DNA from: Chinchilla lanigera | Lineage: Eukaryota > Chordata > Mammalia > Rodentia > Chinchillidae | Length of the DNA: 64,000 nucleotides | Direction of reading: 5' to 3' | NCBI RefSeq assembly: GCF_000276665.1 | Contig: NW_004955417.1 | Location: forward strand, 21,589,114-21,653,113 | In this document: piece by piece, positions 47,727-59,599 of the stretch | How positions within the stretch are numbered: the first letter of the stretch is position 1 | Layout: every line of letters begins with the position of its first letter | The notes under the pieces: generated by a model | Seen by the model: the letters and a program-made list of their open reading frames with translations, nothing else | Databases searched by the model: none | What the model was told of the DNA's origin: nothing | Program-made: the position numbers and the translations under genes

Positions 47727-47845
47727 AATAACAGATAGATAGATAGATACACAGATAGATATATAATATATAAACAGATAATATAATTAATATGTATGTA
47801 GATAGATAGATATAGATAGATGGATATATAGATAGATGTATATAT
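47727..47845 (+). repeat. Degenerate GATA/TATA microsatellite
   Basis: Interrupted GATA units mixed with TA-rich text. The Ile/Tyr/Leu/Ser-rich frame on the minus strand here is its translation. Confidence 0.92.
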
Positions 47846-49029
47846 ACCAAGGATAATTATAGAACTTGTTAAATGAAACAAACAGAATGTCAACAAATAG
47901 AAAATTCATGTAACATAAGTACTAGTAAAAAAAAAAAACATGTTCTATCTCTACAGTCAGTGAAGGGCTCTGGTTCTTTATCCCATCATGGATGCTCATG
48001 AAATGTACGTCAGCACTGTACCCACGGGTAATGGCAGCAGTCAAGAGCATTCTCTCATCCTGCAACTGGTAGGTGACACTGCGTGGCCATTAACTCCCCC
48101 ACACTTGTGCATTGCTCAGCCATGTATCTGAGTTGGTTTTAAAATCAAGCATGAGCTTCTAGGTAGGTATTGACATAAATTTCAAATTGAGACATTTTTG
48201 TGCAATAATGTGAGTTAGACTGAGTAGAAGATTATTTAAAGACCTTGTCAATTATTATTCTATAATGATTGCAAAAATAGTGCCCTCCATGATGAAAATA
48301 AAGAAAAAGTAAATGAAGTGCTTTTCCCATTTAAAAAAATAAAAAAATTGACTCAACAAATTTGAACTCTTCCTCGTAAAACTGGAAATAAAGAGTCTGA
48401 AATGAAGTAGAAAATACACTTCCAAATCCATAAAAATTATAGTTATAATACAGCATATAACAATTTTAAATTTCTGCAACTTTCTTGTACTTCAGATACA
48501 TATTAGCAGGTAGATGAGAACTTGTGCTGTAAAGAGTATGTTTTAACTCTGAGGTTAATTATTAGTCAATCCCTGCCTGTATTTATAGGATGTCTGTGGT
48601 CATCAGTGGGGCGAGAGAAAATATAGGGTCAGGTAGAAGTACAGGACAGGCATCTCTAGTGTAGAAAACTTGGTGAACACTGGTAAGTATGCTGCTTGCA
48701 GAAAATCCCACAACTGTCTTCCTATGACAGGTCACATGGTCAAAATGCAGGAGCACTAAAAATACTGCCAAAGTCACCTTCAACCACAAGTATAAAATGT
48801 AGAGGAAACATAAATGCATTTCATGTTTAGACTTGGGTGTTATCCTCAAGATATTTCATTATATATATGCAAATATTCCACACACAAAAATTTGAAATCT
48901 GAAAACATTTTTGGTCTCAAGCCATTCAGATAAGGCTACTCAAACTGTGAGAACTTTTCTAATGAAAATAATAATACATATCACTAACCTTCTTAATGAC
49001 ATCGTGGTACAAACAAGTCTAATAATCTG
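47846..49029. other. AT-rich stretch without recognised genes
   Basis: Minus-strand frames of 74 and 88 codons at 48255-48849 are unassigned. No other feature. Confidence 0.5.
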
Positions 49030-49150
49030 GAGTACTTACAACCTGCCAGGCATTGTACAATACGCAGTTTCTCCTCCCAGTAGCTGCGTATAGAAGTTTT
49101 GTGCATATTTTCCAAATGAAGACATTGACATTAAGAGACGTATCAGGCAC
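49030..49150 (-). mobile_element. MIR SINE fragment (minus strand)
   Basis: gagtacttacaacctgccag, gcattgtacaatacgcagtt, ttccaaatgaagacattgac, ttaagagacg. Antisense MIR order, decayed. Confidence 0.5.
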
Positions 49151-51100
49151 ACTTTTTTGCACCATTCCAAATCCTCCTCCATCCCTCTCTTGCGCTCTGT
49201 TACCAAACGGCCCCCCAATTTCTCACCACCATCCCTGCAGTGATGAGTTCCAGAGTGGATTTGACCAGCTTCATACAGTTTCTTTCATGTTTCTCACCTC
49301 TGAGCTCCTTTAAGAGTCATAGGAATCAACTGGTGTTCACATCAGGGTAATCACATGCATGGGGAATTAATGTCCATGTGGTCATTTTGATCACTGGAAA
49401 CTTCCTGGGTGAATGTGGTGAATGGCTTTGACATCTGGATCCCGTGGGATTAAGTGTTATCCTGTGAACCACTGGATGACACATATTTGAATGATTTGTT
49501 CTATTTTCATGTTTCATTCCTTTTCTTCTTTACTTCTTTACTGCAAGAGCATATTCCCAAACAGACCACCTGCACGTAAGCCTTTGTCTTAAGTCTTCTT
49601 CCGAGCTGACGAGAGGTGAAGACAAGATGCTAAGTACCATTGCCAAGGATACTGAGTAGCCTGTAGCTGAACCTGCATCAGAACTGACTCCAAAAGCCCG
49701 AACAAATAAACTTAAAAAAAACATGTTCTTCTGGTTCCTTAGCAATAGTATCATGTTTCTACAACTTCCTGCATTAATTTTCTGTGTATTCTCGTAAGAA
49801 ATGAGCACATTTTATCTTTTATAATAATAATACAAAATGATATATGATGCTACGTATACCATCCCCAACATCCCTTGCACATGAGACCTATGAGTCCACA
49901 TTTTTTCAGCTAAATAAGATAATCTAACCCACCAACCCATCTCTATCTCCTACTCCTAGCCTCAAGTAATTTTTTTTTTGCATGTTTATGATAAGGAACA
50001 ACTTACGAATTCTGCATTTTGGTGTTGCAGAATTCATCTCAAGTATGTGCATAATTTTCCTCTTTCTATATTCCTGCCTCCTTCCCTGAGTTATTTTCTT
50101 AGGAATGGGTTGCTTCACATAACAATATGCACACATTCCAGAGGAGAGATGTCCGCATCGAACAACACCCCCTAACACCTCAGGAAACAGAATCTTAACC
50201 AGGACCTCAGAGAGGGGAGTTGCAGCCCTGTTTCTGCCTCTCACTACAAATTTGACTCTTGAACTCAGTTTGCCAGGATTCAGTTTGCCAGGACTTGTTC
50301 AATCCAATATAGCTTTTCTTTAAGAAACAATAATGTTTTCATCTTTTTAAAGCTTCCTTTAGAAAGTGACAAGAAAATTAGTAGATCCAATTTCTCACCG
50401 ATTTATTCTCCCTCATGTAAAATTTGTATTAGCAATAAAGAGATAGTCCCATGAAAAAAATTGTGTACTTTTTTTTTATAATACTATTCAAATTTAGAAA
50501 TACAGGTATAGTTAAAAAAAAGATCATATAATTGCAAATTTTCTCTAAGTTTTGAAAACATCAGTCAATTTCTATTTGTAATGACTTCTACTTTACCAAT
50601 TTAAAGAAGAAGCAGTTTTATTTGCAAACTATTAGACACAACCTGGTCAAGTGAAGGAAAAAAATCTCAAGGACAATTAAAATACAATGAAATTAATGTT
50701 TATGTCTAATGTATTATTGAGTTCAAATGTAATTGGCTTTCAAAACACAAAATAAATTGCTATAATCACTTTTAAGCTCAAACTTCTGTGCTCTTTTGTT
50801 GTATTTAAGTTTAGCTAACTTCTTAAGATCACTGACTCAAAGTGTTTTTAAATTCATTTTAAAACTCGTACTTCTTAAAATATTCTCTGTGGTGTAAACT
50901 CCCAAATTAATTCAGACCCCTTTCATTACTTTAGCAAAAGGACCTTTATTTCATATGTCACTGCACAGGTGATAGAAATGTAGTCACAAATAAGATACAG
51001 TGCCTGAATTCAAGGAACTTACTATTTAGTGTGCAAGTTTGAAAAATAACCAAACAAATAAAAAAAAAAAACCCATAAGACTACATCTTTAGTTTACTTA
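49151..51100. other. AT-rich stretch without recognised genes
   Basis: A 15-bp direct tandem repeat (cagtttgccaggatt / cagtttgccaggact) sits at 50266-50295. The 106-codon minus frame at 49924-50244 is unassigned. Text at 50960-51060 may be an old repeat piece. Confidence 0.45.
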
Positions 51101-51104
51101 ATAA

Positions 51105-51503
51105 GGATTTTACTGAACCCTCAGAATGTGCCAGCCACCATTTCAAGTGCTAAAGAGAAAGCAGTTAAAACCAACAACTTGTTGCCTGCACAGAGCATAT
51201 ATTCTCATACAGGGAGAAAATCAACAATAACAGAAGCAAAACACTAAAATATACTTTATGTCAAATGCTAACAAATGCCATAGAGGAAAACAAAGCATGA
51301 AAGAAGGAAGGAGGCTGGAGGTATCAAGAAGAGCACTGAAAGTGTCGCTTTGTGCTGGCAAAGGCCATGGCCCTGTGACAAACTGTCGCTGGCTAAAGAC
51401 AAGGCTGTGTCAGGAATGGGTGGAGCACATGAGGAGATAACAACAGACAAGCCAGTGAAGTACTGGGGAATCATACAGAGGCTGCCTCCTTGGAGATAGT
51501 AAG
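51105..51503 (+). mobile_element. Ancient repeat, left part (outer layer of a nest)
   Basis: gaatgtgccagccaccattt, ttgcctgcacagagcatata, a decayed centre, then aatgggtggagcacatgagg. This follows an old high-copy mammalian repeat whose later sections reappear at 53060 and 53935. I cannot give the family name with confidence. Confidence 0.55.
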
Positions 51504-51747
51504 TGTATCAGTCATCTGCAGCTGCATAACAAAGAATCCCAAATGAGCAGTTTAACTCAATAAATATGCTTAATTCACAAAGGTCATATGTGCTAGAACT
51601 CTAGGGGTCATTCAGTGGGCACTTTATCTCAGGTTCTCAGGATGTTGCAGACAAATGTCAGCAGGGGCTGTAGAGTTGATGGCTTCAGTGTGGCTGGAAG
51701 GTCCATTTCTAGGTGATCTCATTAAGCACCTGGCCATGTATGGTCAA
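51504..51747 (+). mobile_element. ERVL-type LTR-like repeat, left part
   Basis: It starts tgtatcagtcatctgcagct and gcataacaaagaatccc, a pattern shared by several old LTR-like repeats. It then runs through ctctaggggtcattcagtgg and ttctcaggatgttgcagac. It breaks at the L1 insertion and resumes at 52796. Confidence 0.5.
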
Positions 51748-51756
51748 AGAGGACTC

Positions 51757-52236
51757 TGTTTGATGGATTCCATTTCTTTCCTGTGTTGGGCATTCATGGA
51801 TTTCATCATTTTCTAAGCTCCTCTGTTTTACTGTGTATGTCTACTTCAGATTCATTGAGCAAGTCCTTCAGTTTGATGGTCATTTCTTTTTTTACTTGAG
51901 ACATTATTTTCTCTATAGCCTCATTCATTTGCTTTTCTTACTCTGCTGCTATCATTTCAGAAAATTCAGGTGGGTGGCTTCCAGTTTCCTCTACCTTGTT
52001 GTCCACTGGACTTGTCCTGGATGAGCTAGCAATCTGGGGTTGTATTTTGCTTCTGTGTCTTGTCATTTCTGTTTTTTATTTTATTTTGTTTTCTGTGTTG
52101 ATGCTTGTAAATTTCTTGTAGTAGAGAGCTGTATGACTAGCATCAAAATTTCTCTAGGAAATGTCTGCTTTTCCAAGATGTCTTCTAGATGTGGGTGATT
52201 CTTGGTTTTTCTGTCTGTTCCAAAACCCTAGTGGAG
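51757..52236 (-). mobile_element. L1 fragment in inverted orientation (ORF1-start-like)
   Basis: On the minus strand an A-rich leader precedes an ATG at about 52066. The frame after it gives a basic N-terminus, then a Lys/Glu/Ile/Met heptad-like coiled coil, interrupted by stop codons. That is the layout of an L1 ORF1 5' end. It is bounded on the left by agaggactc (51748-51756), which matches agagtactc at 52787-52795 in 8 of 9 bases. So this piece and the sense 3' piece appear to share one TSD. Confidence 0.5.
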
Positions 52237-52350
52237 GGGCTGGGGATTTAGCTCAGCGGCAAAGTGCCTGCCTGGCAAGTGCAAGGTCGTGAGTTCGGTT
52301 CCCGGTACCTGAGAAAAACCAAAAAAACAAAACAAACAAACAAAAAAAAA
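52237..52350 (+). mobile_element. Young ID SINE with perfect 16-bp TSD
   Basis: gggctggggatttagctcag, gtgcctgcctggcaagtgca, gagttcggttcccggtacct, then an A/C-rich tail. Identical flanks caaaaccctagtggag at 52221-52236 and 52351-52366 show a recent insertion into the L1. Confidence 0.98.
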
Positions 52351-52366
52351 CAAAACCCTAGTGGAG

Positions 52367-52786
52367 TTCTACTCTGCCAAAAAGAAGGATGAACTTGAGA
52401 CATTTCTAGGTAAATGGATGAACCTTGAGACTGTACTCTTAAGTAAAATAAATCAAACACATATGTAAATTTTCTGTTATCGCTCCTGTGAGAAACTGAA
52501 AGTGTAAATAAGAACTAAAATGTATAATAGATATCATGAAATAGGAAGAAATGCTTGAAAAGGAAAGAGGAACTAGGGAGAGGTAAAGGAAGGGAGGGAA
52601 AAGAAAAAATGAGAAAAGAAAGATAAAATGGAAGCAAAGCTTTGTAAATAAGGAGGAGGAAAAGGAGGGGAGAGGAATGGGAAAAAAGAGGACTCAAGCT
52701 ATATCATGTACAGTTACAAATTCCCTATGATGAATGTGATCATTATGTATATCTAAATGGACCAATAAACTTAGTAAAAAAGAAAT
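52367..52786 (+). mobile_element. L1 3' end (end of ORF2, 3' UTR, sense)
   Basis: ttctactctgccaaaaagaa and gtaaatggatgaacc are typical of the L1 ORF2 C-terminal coding end. A purine-rich 3' UTR (52550-52700) follows, then aatggaccaataaac and an A-rich tail. Coding here is only the last few dozen codons and is broken. Confidence 0.8.
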
Positions 52787-52795
52787 AGAGTACTC

Positions 52796-53058
52796 AATTC
52801 CCCACCACATGGACCTCTGTAACAGGACGCTGAGTTTTCTCGCAGCATGGTGGCTGACTTTCCCAGAGAAAAAGAGTCAGCCAAGAAAGCATGAAGCAGG
52901 AGCCATTCTGTATTTCATAACCCCATCGCTGAAGTCACCCACACAGTGTCTTTTCCACCACGACCTATAGCTCACATGGGTCAACTCTGCTCCATGTGGG
53001 ATGAAAGATCCTGACGGCAAACACAGCACAAGATGGGAATCATCGGGGTCCTATTGTG
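52796..53058 (+). mobile_element. ERVL-type LTR-like repeat, right part
   Basis: Resumes after the L1: ctcgcagcatggtggctgac, gaagcaggagccattctgta, cacagtgtcttttccaccac, cacaagatgggaatcatcgg. This order continues the left part at 51504-51747. Confidence 0.45.
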
Positions 53059-53059
53059 T

Positions 53060-53345
53060 GTTGCTCCTCCAAGAAGAAATTAGGATTTATTCTGGAAGAG
53101 CTGGGAAGTTATTTGAATGTTTTGAGCATAAGATTTTAACTCAAGTTTGAAAAGGATTTCTGTGGCTGCTGAGCTGAGATTGGACAGAGACAGGGCAAAG
53201 GTGAACCAAGGGAGCCAGTCAGAGGTTATTCCAATAACAGCACCAGGAAGGTGGGCTAGATGGGGACAGAAATTAGGAGAGTGGGAGTCAGATATGATCA
53301 GACTGGAAATCTGGAAGGACTTGAAGACAGATCTGGTATGAATTA
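53060..53345 (+). mobile_element. Ancient repeat, middle part
   Basis: aggatttattctggaagagc, gggaagttatttgaatgttt, tctgtggctgctgagctgag, gccagtcagaggttattcca. It continues the order of the outer element begun at 51105. Confidence 0.55.
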
Positions 53346-53629
53346 TTGGTAAATTATATGTGGACTGTAAAAAAAATTTGGACCCAAAGATGAATGAAAA
53401 TTTTTTAGCTGAGAAACTGGAATTGTATTTATTATACAGAAAAATGTACCGTTTTTCAAGGTAAGGAAAAAAACAGCAGTCATGACAAAAGAACAGCATG
53501 ATTAAAGATAGAGAATACCAGCAAGTACAAAGACACAAAGTAATCCCATGTTTCTGAGGTGACTATTACAAGGGCATTTGATGGGAAATGTTGTGAAATC
53601 AATCCTTTCTACTTGCTCAATTAAAGTGT
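53346..53629. other. AT-rich spacer within the ancient repeat nest
   Basis: Not assignable. The 152-codon minus-strand frame at 53080-53538 spans repeat DNA and this spacer and is considered spurious. Confidence 0.45.
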
Positions 53630-54115
53630 TTTATTTATTACACACCTGCACTGCACCATGCACTCTGCTAGCCATGAAGGATACAACAATGAACAGAGAT
53701 GTTATTTCTGAAGAGAGTTTGACTATAGACAGGAGATGATTAGACCTAATCAAAATATATATACTGGGCAATGTTAATACATACATGGGCAGTGTTCTAT
53801 CAGTATTTCTGGTGTTTAAAAAAAGTTAGCAATGTGGATAGAAAGAGCTGGCATTGAAAACATGCTTGCCTAACTGGATGACCATCTGTATTTCTCAGAT
53901 ATCTTGCCGAGTTGGAGAGAGAGGACCAACATTGGTGGGCTAAATGACCAGGAAGTCATCATGGAGCCACTATTGGATGGTTTGTGACATTCACAACTGG
54001 GAGATTTTGATGTCGTTCATTGAGGAGGGTACACTTTGGATGAGGTCTAGCTTTGGATTAGTGGTTCACATGAGTCAGGTTTGGAATAGAGGAAAGCTGA
54101 ACATACAGCCTTGTA
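53630..54115 (+). mobile_element. Ancient repeat, further parts
   Basis: Two pieces. 53640-53790 (cacacctgcactgcaccatg, atacaacaatgaacagagat) repeats the beginning of the family. 53935-54115 (gaccaggaagtcatcatgga, ggttcacatgagtcaggt) matches the family's late section. So a second partial copy may be inserted, or the order has been disturbed. Confidence 0.45.
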
Positions 54116-55202
54116 ATCATTTGTAAATAGTTTCTAGTTAAATAAAAATAACCTGTAAGGCTTTAGACTCTGGCAAAATAAACACAATAGTTAGTGAAAT
54201 AATACTAAATGTTGCCACTACTCTCATAAATGTGTTCTTATTCACACAGGGGGAAAAAAGTTTTAAGGATGTGTTATATGTTATATGTCATATCCATACT
54301 TAAACCTGATTTGACTGATCTACTTTTACTAAAGCATGAGTTTCTAATCCATCTAGTAAGAACTGTGGATTTATATGAACACACTCACAGTTTCTGCTAG
54401 CCATTGCTGAACATGCTAGGAGAAATACTATTAGAGATAAAAATCTCAAGTCACAGCCAGAACATGGTTAGTTAGACTAGGTGTTGCTAAAATTTTGAAC
54501 TGCTCATTTTCTTTTCACTCACCTCTTACTACTTCTTGACCTGGACCCTCTGGGTCCTGGAAAATTAATATCTGTAATGAATAGCATACAAAATCCAGTT
54601 AATGAAAGTCAAAAAACCCCATAGCACAGGGTAATATAATTTGGGAAAAAAGACATTAATGTTTGTGACCAAAAGAAGGAATTTGCTATATTCTTCTATC
54701 TGATTAGGAAGGTAGTGGTTAAATCCTGTAGAACGTTCATTCTCTGATTATTCCCAGTATTAAGCGATAGGAGCAGGATTACCAAATGAACATAGCCTAT
54801 GAAATTAAGCTGTTTCATGTAAGGAAAAAAAAGAAGATGAGAAAGTGCCAGTAGAGATAGCAATCTTTCAAAGTCCATGCATGGTAAGAGGGGACCAAAG
54901 CCAAAGGTTTGGAAAAAAATAGAGAGGAAGAAAATTTTGGAATGAAATGCTGAGTGTTCAGTTGTGGACTTTTCTACAAATTTTTTGGTAATACCTTCAA
55001 TTCTTGTACCTTGTGGAGTCCGAAAGATTTTGAGGGGATAAATTTTTTGGTTCTGTTCCAAGCAAATTGTGCATGGACGACAACAATAGCCCTGAGGCTG
55101 CCCTTGGGTTCAGTCCACATCTAGTTAATTTCTCTACTTTCCACAGATGGTCTTTCCTTACTTTTCCATGTCTTTGCATAGAAACTGGAGTCCTTCTAAA
55201 TT
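54116..55202. other. AT-rich stretch without recognised genes
   Basis: A 121-codon minus frame at 54696-55061 is unassigned. No other feature. Confidence 0.5.
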
Positions 55203-55372
55203 TTATTTCGTAGTACTGAGATTTGAACCCCGGGCCTTTTGCTGAGCTACATCCTAACCCTTCCCCAACCCTATTTTTTTGAAATAGGTTTTTCCTAAGT
55301 TTCCCAAGCTGCGTTTGAACGTGAAACCCTTCTGCTTCAGCTTCCCATTATGCTGTAACTACAGGTCAGTTT
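55203..55372 (-). mobile_element. B1-dID SINE (minus strand)
   Basis: The dID half is tagtactgagatttgaacccc to tgctgagctacatcctaacc. A T-rich linker leads into the decayed B1 half (tttcccaagctgcgtttgaa, ccttctgcttcagcttccca, tgctgtaactacaggtcag). Confidence 0.8.
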
Positions 55373-55749
55373 CCTGAGCTCTTGATCCCAAATAACCTTC
55401 TTCCTCTGTTACTTCCTTTTGTATCTCCTACCTACAGAGAAGTAAGACCTCTTCCTCTCTTCATTTAATTACTGGATATTCCTAGTCCCTGCTCCTAAAA
55501 TATCTCAGCTCACATCTATACCTTGACCTAATAAGGGTGCTTGCATTTTGGTAATTTACTCTGGTTTACTTGATCTTTTTGTCAGCCAGTCTCTGTCCTA
55601 GAGGTAGACCAAGCCAAAGGAGCTTAGAAGATACATGTTGATAGAATGAATATATTTTTACAAAAATAGCACTATACTTTTATATTTATAATCACAAAAT
55701 AGTATTACCTAACATTATTGTACATATCATTTTTGGAGTTCTGTGCTAA
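55373..55749. other. AT-rich stretch, nothing recognised
   Basis: No gene, RNA or repeat seen. Confidence 0.5.
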
Positions 55750-55900
55750 ATAATCAATACACATTCTATCACTTAATTCATGAAAATAATTCTAGAAGGT
55801 TAGTATATTAATACCTTCTATGCATGAAAAAATCAAAGCCCAGTGCAGGCACTCACCTACAGTTACAAAGCAGATGTTCTATTTTGGCACAGGCATGTGG
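55750..55900 (-). mobile_element. MIR SINE fragment (minus strand)
   Basis: ctatcacttaattcatgaaa, atgcatgaaaaaatcaaagc, ccagtgcaggcactcaccta, cagttacaaagcagatg. Antisense MIR order. Confidence 0.55.
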
Positions 55901-57664
55901 ATGGCCAACTATAATTAAACTGCTACCACATACTGATATACATTTAGCTATCTTTAGGACACAAAATTTTAATAAATCATGCTATTTCCATTAAGATATA
56001 AAGTACCCCCCAAATATTTACATTACATTTATGGTTTAACAAGGTATAAGAGAGATCATATAAACAGGATTACAAAGGCTTGGGTTCTCTCAAAAGAATT
56101 TCTCAGTAAATTGAAAAATAAGCTTATACATTGTTTTCATGAGAAAAATCCAAAAAGCTAAAGCTGAGGCACAGGAGTAAAATGTAAAAAGGTACAAACA
56201 GCCACTCATAATTCAAGGTGCAAGCTTTCCAAAATGTCTTCTTAGACAGGGTATTGCAAAATATACCATGATATCTTCTAAGAACATAAAAGAGTTTTTG
56301 ATGATCAGGAAAAAATAATGGAATCAATTCAAGTATAGTCAGCACAGTGAGGAAAACTAAGATTAGAAAAAAAAAAAAGAGAGGAGAAGGAGGAGGAGTT
56401 TATCAGAAGGTTTTAGGTTCAGGAAATCCTGAGGAAAATAGCCGTAGAAATATTATTAATCATCACAAATTGACATCATTGATTATGAAATTAATGGAAG
56501 TAGGATGAGGCTGTCTCTGAGCTTTTATCCAAAGATTTCAAATGTTTTAAGAGTCCCATGGTCAGTGCTTTCCAAAAAGATTTATAAATTGAACGTAATA
56601 AAGCACAGATCAAGACCCTGTCAGCCCACTTTCTGGGATGGTTATGTTCTTCCTGAAGGATGGATGGCCTCTCTGCTTGACAGAAGCCGAGAAGCTGACA
56701 ACCACAAAATATTAGGCTGCCTCTAATGATCCCAAGGATGATGCAGCTCAGGGGCCAACCTACCTTCCCAGTGATTTCCTGTGCAAAGAGAAAGTTAGCC
56801 TGGCAATAAATAACCTAATTGCCCTTAGTCATGGAGGATTATTTGACTCTAGAGAAAAAAATGACTCTTCACTAAGAAAGGACTGATAAATGGATGCTCA
56901 CACTTGACCCAGTCAACCATCTGAAATGTAGGAGCAGCGTGAAACCATCAGTTGTCTGTAAGACATAATCTCCAAAACATCTGTAGTGCTGGACCCTGAA
57001 AAGTCCGTGAGGCACACCAAAGCCAAAGGTAGAGAAGGATCTGCAAGGCAAGAGTAGTTAGCATTAACAGGGCACAGTTTATACATTGAGATGATAGGGT
57101 TCATCTGGCCCAAATTACTTGGCTAAATTTCAACAAGGCTGTTTTCTTTGGGTCAAGTTAAATCTCAGCTACACATGGTAATGGAAGCAGCACAAAACTT
57201 TAATGCTACTGTCATCCTTCATTAAATCTAATCTGGACACATAGTCCTTAGGCCATCCAGCCAGGGGGAGTAGGTTGTTGGACAGACAGTGGTTGTGGCA
57301 GACTCTTTTGTGGAAGGAGACAGCACAGCTAAGCTGGTGGGACTATGACTATTATGTTGAGCAACCTCATATTTTAAATTAAAAGCCAACTTAGTAAATT
57401 CCCAATTGAACTTTCCTTTTTAGAACCAGATACAACCTGATAGGTTTTATACACACCATCAGTGATTCCAGAGGCTGAGTACAATCTGTTGCTTATTGGC
57501 CACCAATGGATTCAGCTCGACTGGTACTCTAGGAATGTACCTGAAAAATGTGACCTGACATGGAAGAGAAATAATCTCCTCAGCGGTATGTAGGTAACCA
57601 CATACTCCTCAACAATTCTGAGGAATCTCTAAAATGCTCAAGTGAGATAGGAAATGAGAGTGTG
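55901..57664. other. Unassigned stretch
   Basis: About 1.8 kb, GC-richer between 56600 and 57560. Short open frames only (60-73 codons). It may contain old LTR/internal retroelement DNA that I cannot name. Confidence 0.45.
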
Positions 57665-57705
57665 CATTTATTTATTTACTTACTTATTTATTTTTATTTT
57701 TATTT
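57665..57705 (+). repeat. (TTTA)n microsatellite
   Basis: Tetranucleotide TTTA/TTAC units about 40 bp long. Confidence 0.9.
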
Positions 57706-58265
57706 GAAAAGGAAAAGTGAAGAATGCAGCGCAAGCTTGGGCCTAATAAAAGAAGAAAAAGTAAGGTAACAGCACACCCTGAAGAAAGCAGAACAGACTA
57801 TCAGGAGGAAAGCCAGGATATCTAAGAGTGTGCATTTAATTATGGAAAATAACAGCTCTCACTACAGGAAAGAATTTTGTAATGTGGCACTGATGGATAA
57901 TAATATAATTTTTAAGAAAGATGATAAGAAACATTACAAATAATGCAAACCAAGAAATAGAAGACTGTTTAAAATTCTAGCAGCTCCCCACAGGGATGTT
58001 AACATTATATACTGTCAATATTTACTAAAAAGGAAAAATTCTCCTTCTACCCACTTGCACACACCATTCAGCATCCAAACCTATTACTCAAGGTAAATGG
58101 AAGGCAAAAATCTGAGCCTTCAGGCAAAGGGAATAGGAGGAAAATGTTAAAATAAGAAAAGCGATATGACTTTTATCAATACTGATGAGCCTGTACATTG
58201 AAATAGACTTCCTAGAGACAAGTTTAACCATATTATTTTGAAAAAATTAATAATGAATAAAGCAT
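57706..58265. other. AT-rich stretch, nothing recognised
   Basis: No gene or assignable repeat seen. Confidence 0.5.
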
Positions 58266-58641
58266 TGTTATGGTTTGTGAATGAATGTCCCCCCAAAACC
58301 TCATACAGTCACAGGGTGGGCTTCTAGAGTTTATGATTGACTCATGGTCCAATGCTAGGATTATGGGTGTGAATGCTACACCTGCCCTGGGGCAGGTAGT
58401 TTGCATACAGTGTAAGGGAGGGAAAGAGGCTGCTTGCTGCCACTCTTGCCTTTTTGCTCTTGTTGCTTTTGCTGCTTTCCATCACTATGAACTTTTGCCC
58501 TCTGCCATGTGCCACCCTGCCTTGCAGCCAGCCCAGTATGGACTGAAACCTCCACGAGTTGTAAACTAAATAAACCTTTCCTTCATTAATTTTGGGCATC
58601 AGGTATTTTGTCTCAGCAATGACAGAAAAGAAACCAAGACA
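58266..58641 (+). mobile_element. Full-length MaLR LTR, ORR1-like
   Basis: It starts tgttatggtttgtgaatg and ends gaaaccaagaca, giving TG...CA termini over 376 bp, the usual length for ORR1-type LTRs. The 3' part carries gactgaaacctccacgagtt, then an AATAAA signal at about 58569, cctttccttcattaatttt and a ggtattttgtctcagcaatg block. The 5-bp flanks agcat and aacat agree at 3 of 5. It is a solo LTR, with no internal region beside it. Frames of 85-94 codons inside it are artefacts. Confidence 0.9.
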
Positions 58642-59590
58642 AACATAAAGCTTTATTTTGGTTTATTTTACCAATCTAGAGGCAGGAACGCACAAAAACG
58701 TGGCCCCAGCATCTTCTTGGTTCTAGTCCAGGGCCTGTGCTGCCTCCGTTTATGAGAGAAGGGCAAGTGGCTATGCATGGAAGAAGTAAACTAGAAAGCA
58801 GCTTCGCTTTGCAACAAGCCACTCCTGCAGCAGCTAAGCTAAGAGCTAAGGTGCACTGATCAAGTAGTGCATTGATCACTTTGAGTGATCTAATTACCTC
58901 CCTAATATGAGAAGCTTAGGTATGATTTTAGATTTTGACCCAATAATTAATTCTATTTCCAGGATTCTAACCTGGAGAAATATTTCCAGGTGTTCACAAA
59001 GGTCCAGATGACACTCGCTTTGGTTTTGGTTTTGGTTTTTCTCCCACTAAATCCACATATTTAGTTTTAACAAGTTACGCCTCAGAGAAAAGAGAGAGGA
59101 AGTGGTTTAAGAGACTAAGGGTTAAGTTGGCAGTTCAGGCTGCTGCATATCTAGTTGCTCTCCAAAAACATGAGCTTTGTTCATGGAGGAATTGTAGTTC
59201 TCCATGACTTCTTTTGAAAATGGGCTTTTTCTCACTCCTCACATCCAAAGAAGACCATAAATGGCATGTAGAACACAAGTACTTGGCAAAAAAGTTTTCT
59301 TCCTTTGCTTTCGTAAAACTGACTTTTTAAAAATCCTGTTTTCTTGCAGCTATTAGAGGGAAAAACAACAGGTTACCTATATTCATCTTGCCTATTGAGT
59401 ATGTTTAAATTTTACGAGTTTCTATCTTGTTAACATGGTGGGAGCTCGGTCTTTAGTTATTTTGGGGTCCCTACTGTCCTCGGGCTGCTAAGATTGTAGC
59501 CTTTTACCTGCTCCTACACATGTGGCTGGGAGAACTCCCAAGCCCATTGGGTTGAAATCATTTGCCCTAAACACACTGAAGTAATCCTTC
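58642..59590. other. Unassigned stretch
   Basis: Has a short ttggttttggttttggtttt run at 59019-59038. No gene recognised. Confidence 0.5.
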
Positions 59591-59599
59591 CCCTTTTAG

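Noticed and set aside
47678..47896. Ile/Tyr/Leu/Ser-rich 72-codon frame
   Set aside because: It is a translation of the degenerate GATA/TATA microsatellite.
53080..53538. 152-codon minus-strand frame
   Set aside because: It spans ancient repeat DNA and AT-rich spacer, with no similarity to known proteins.
58285..58599. 94- and 85-codon frames on opposite strands
   Set aside because: Both lie entirely within the ORR1-like LTR, which is non-coding.
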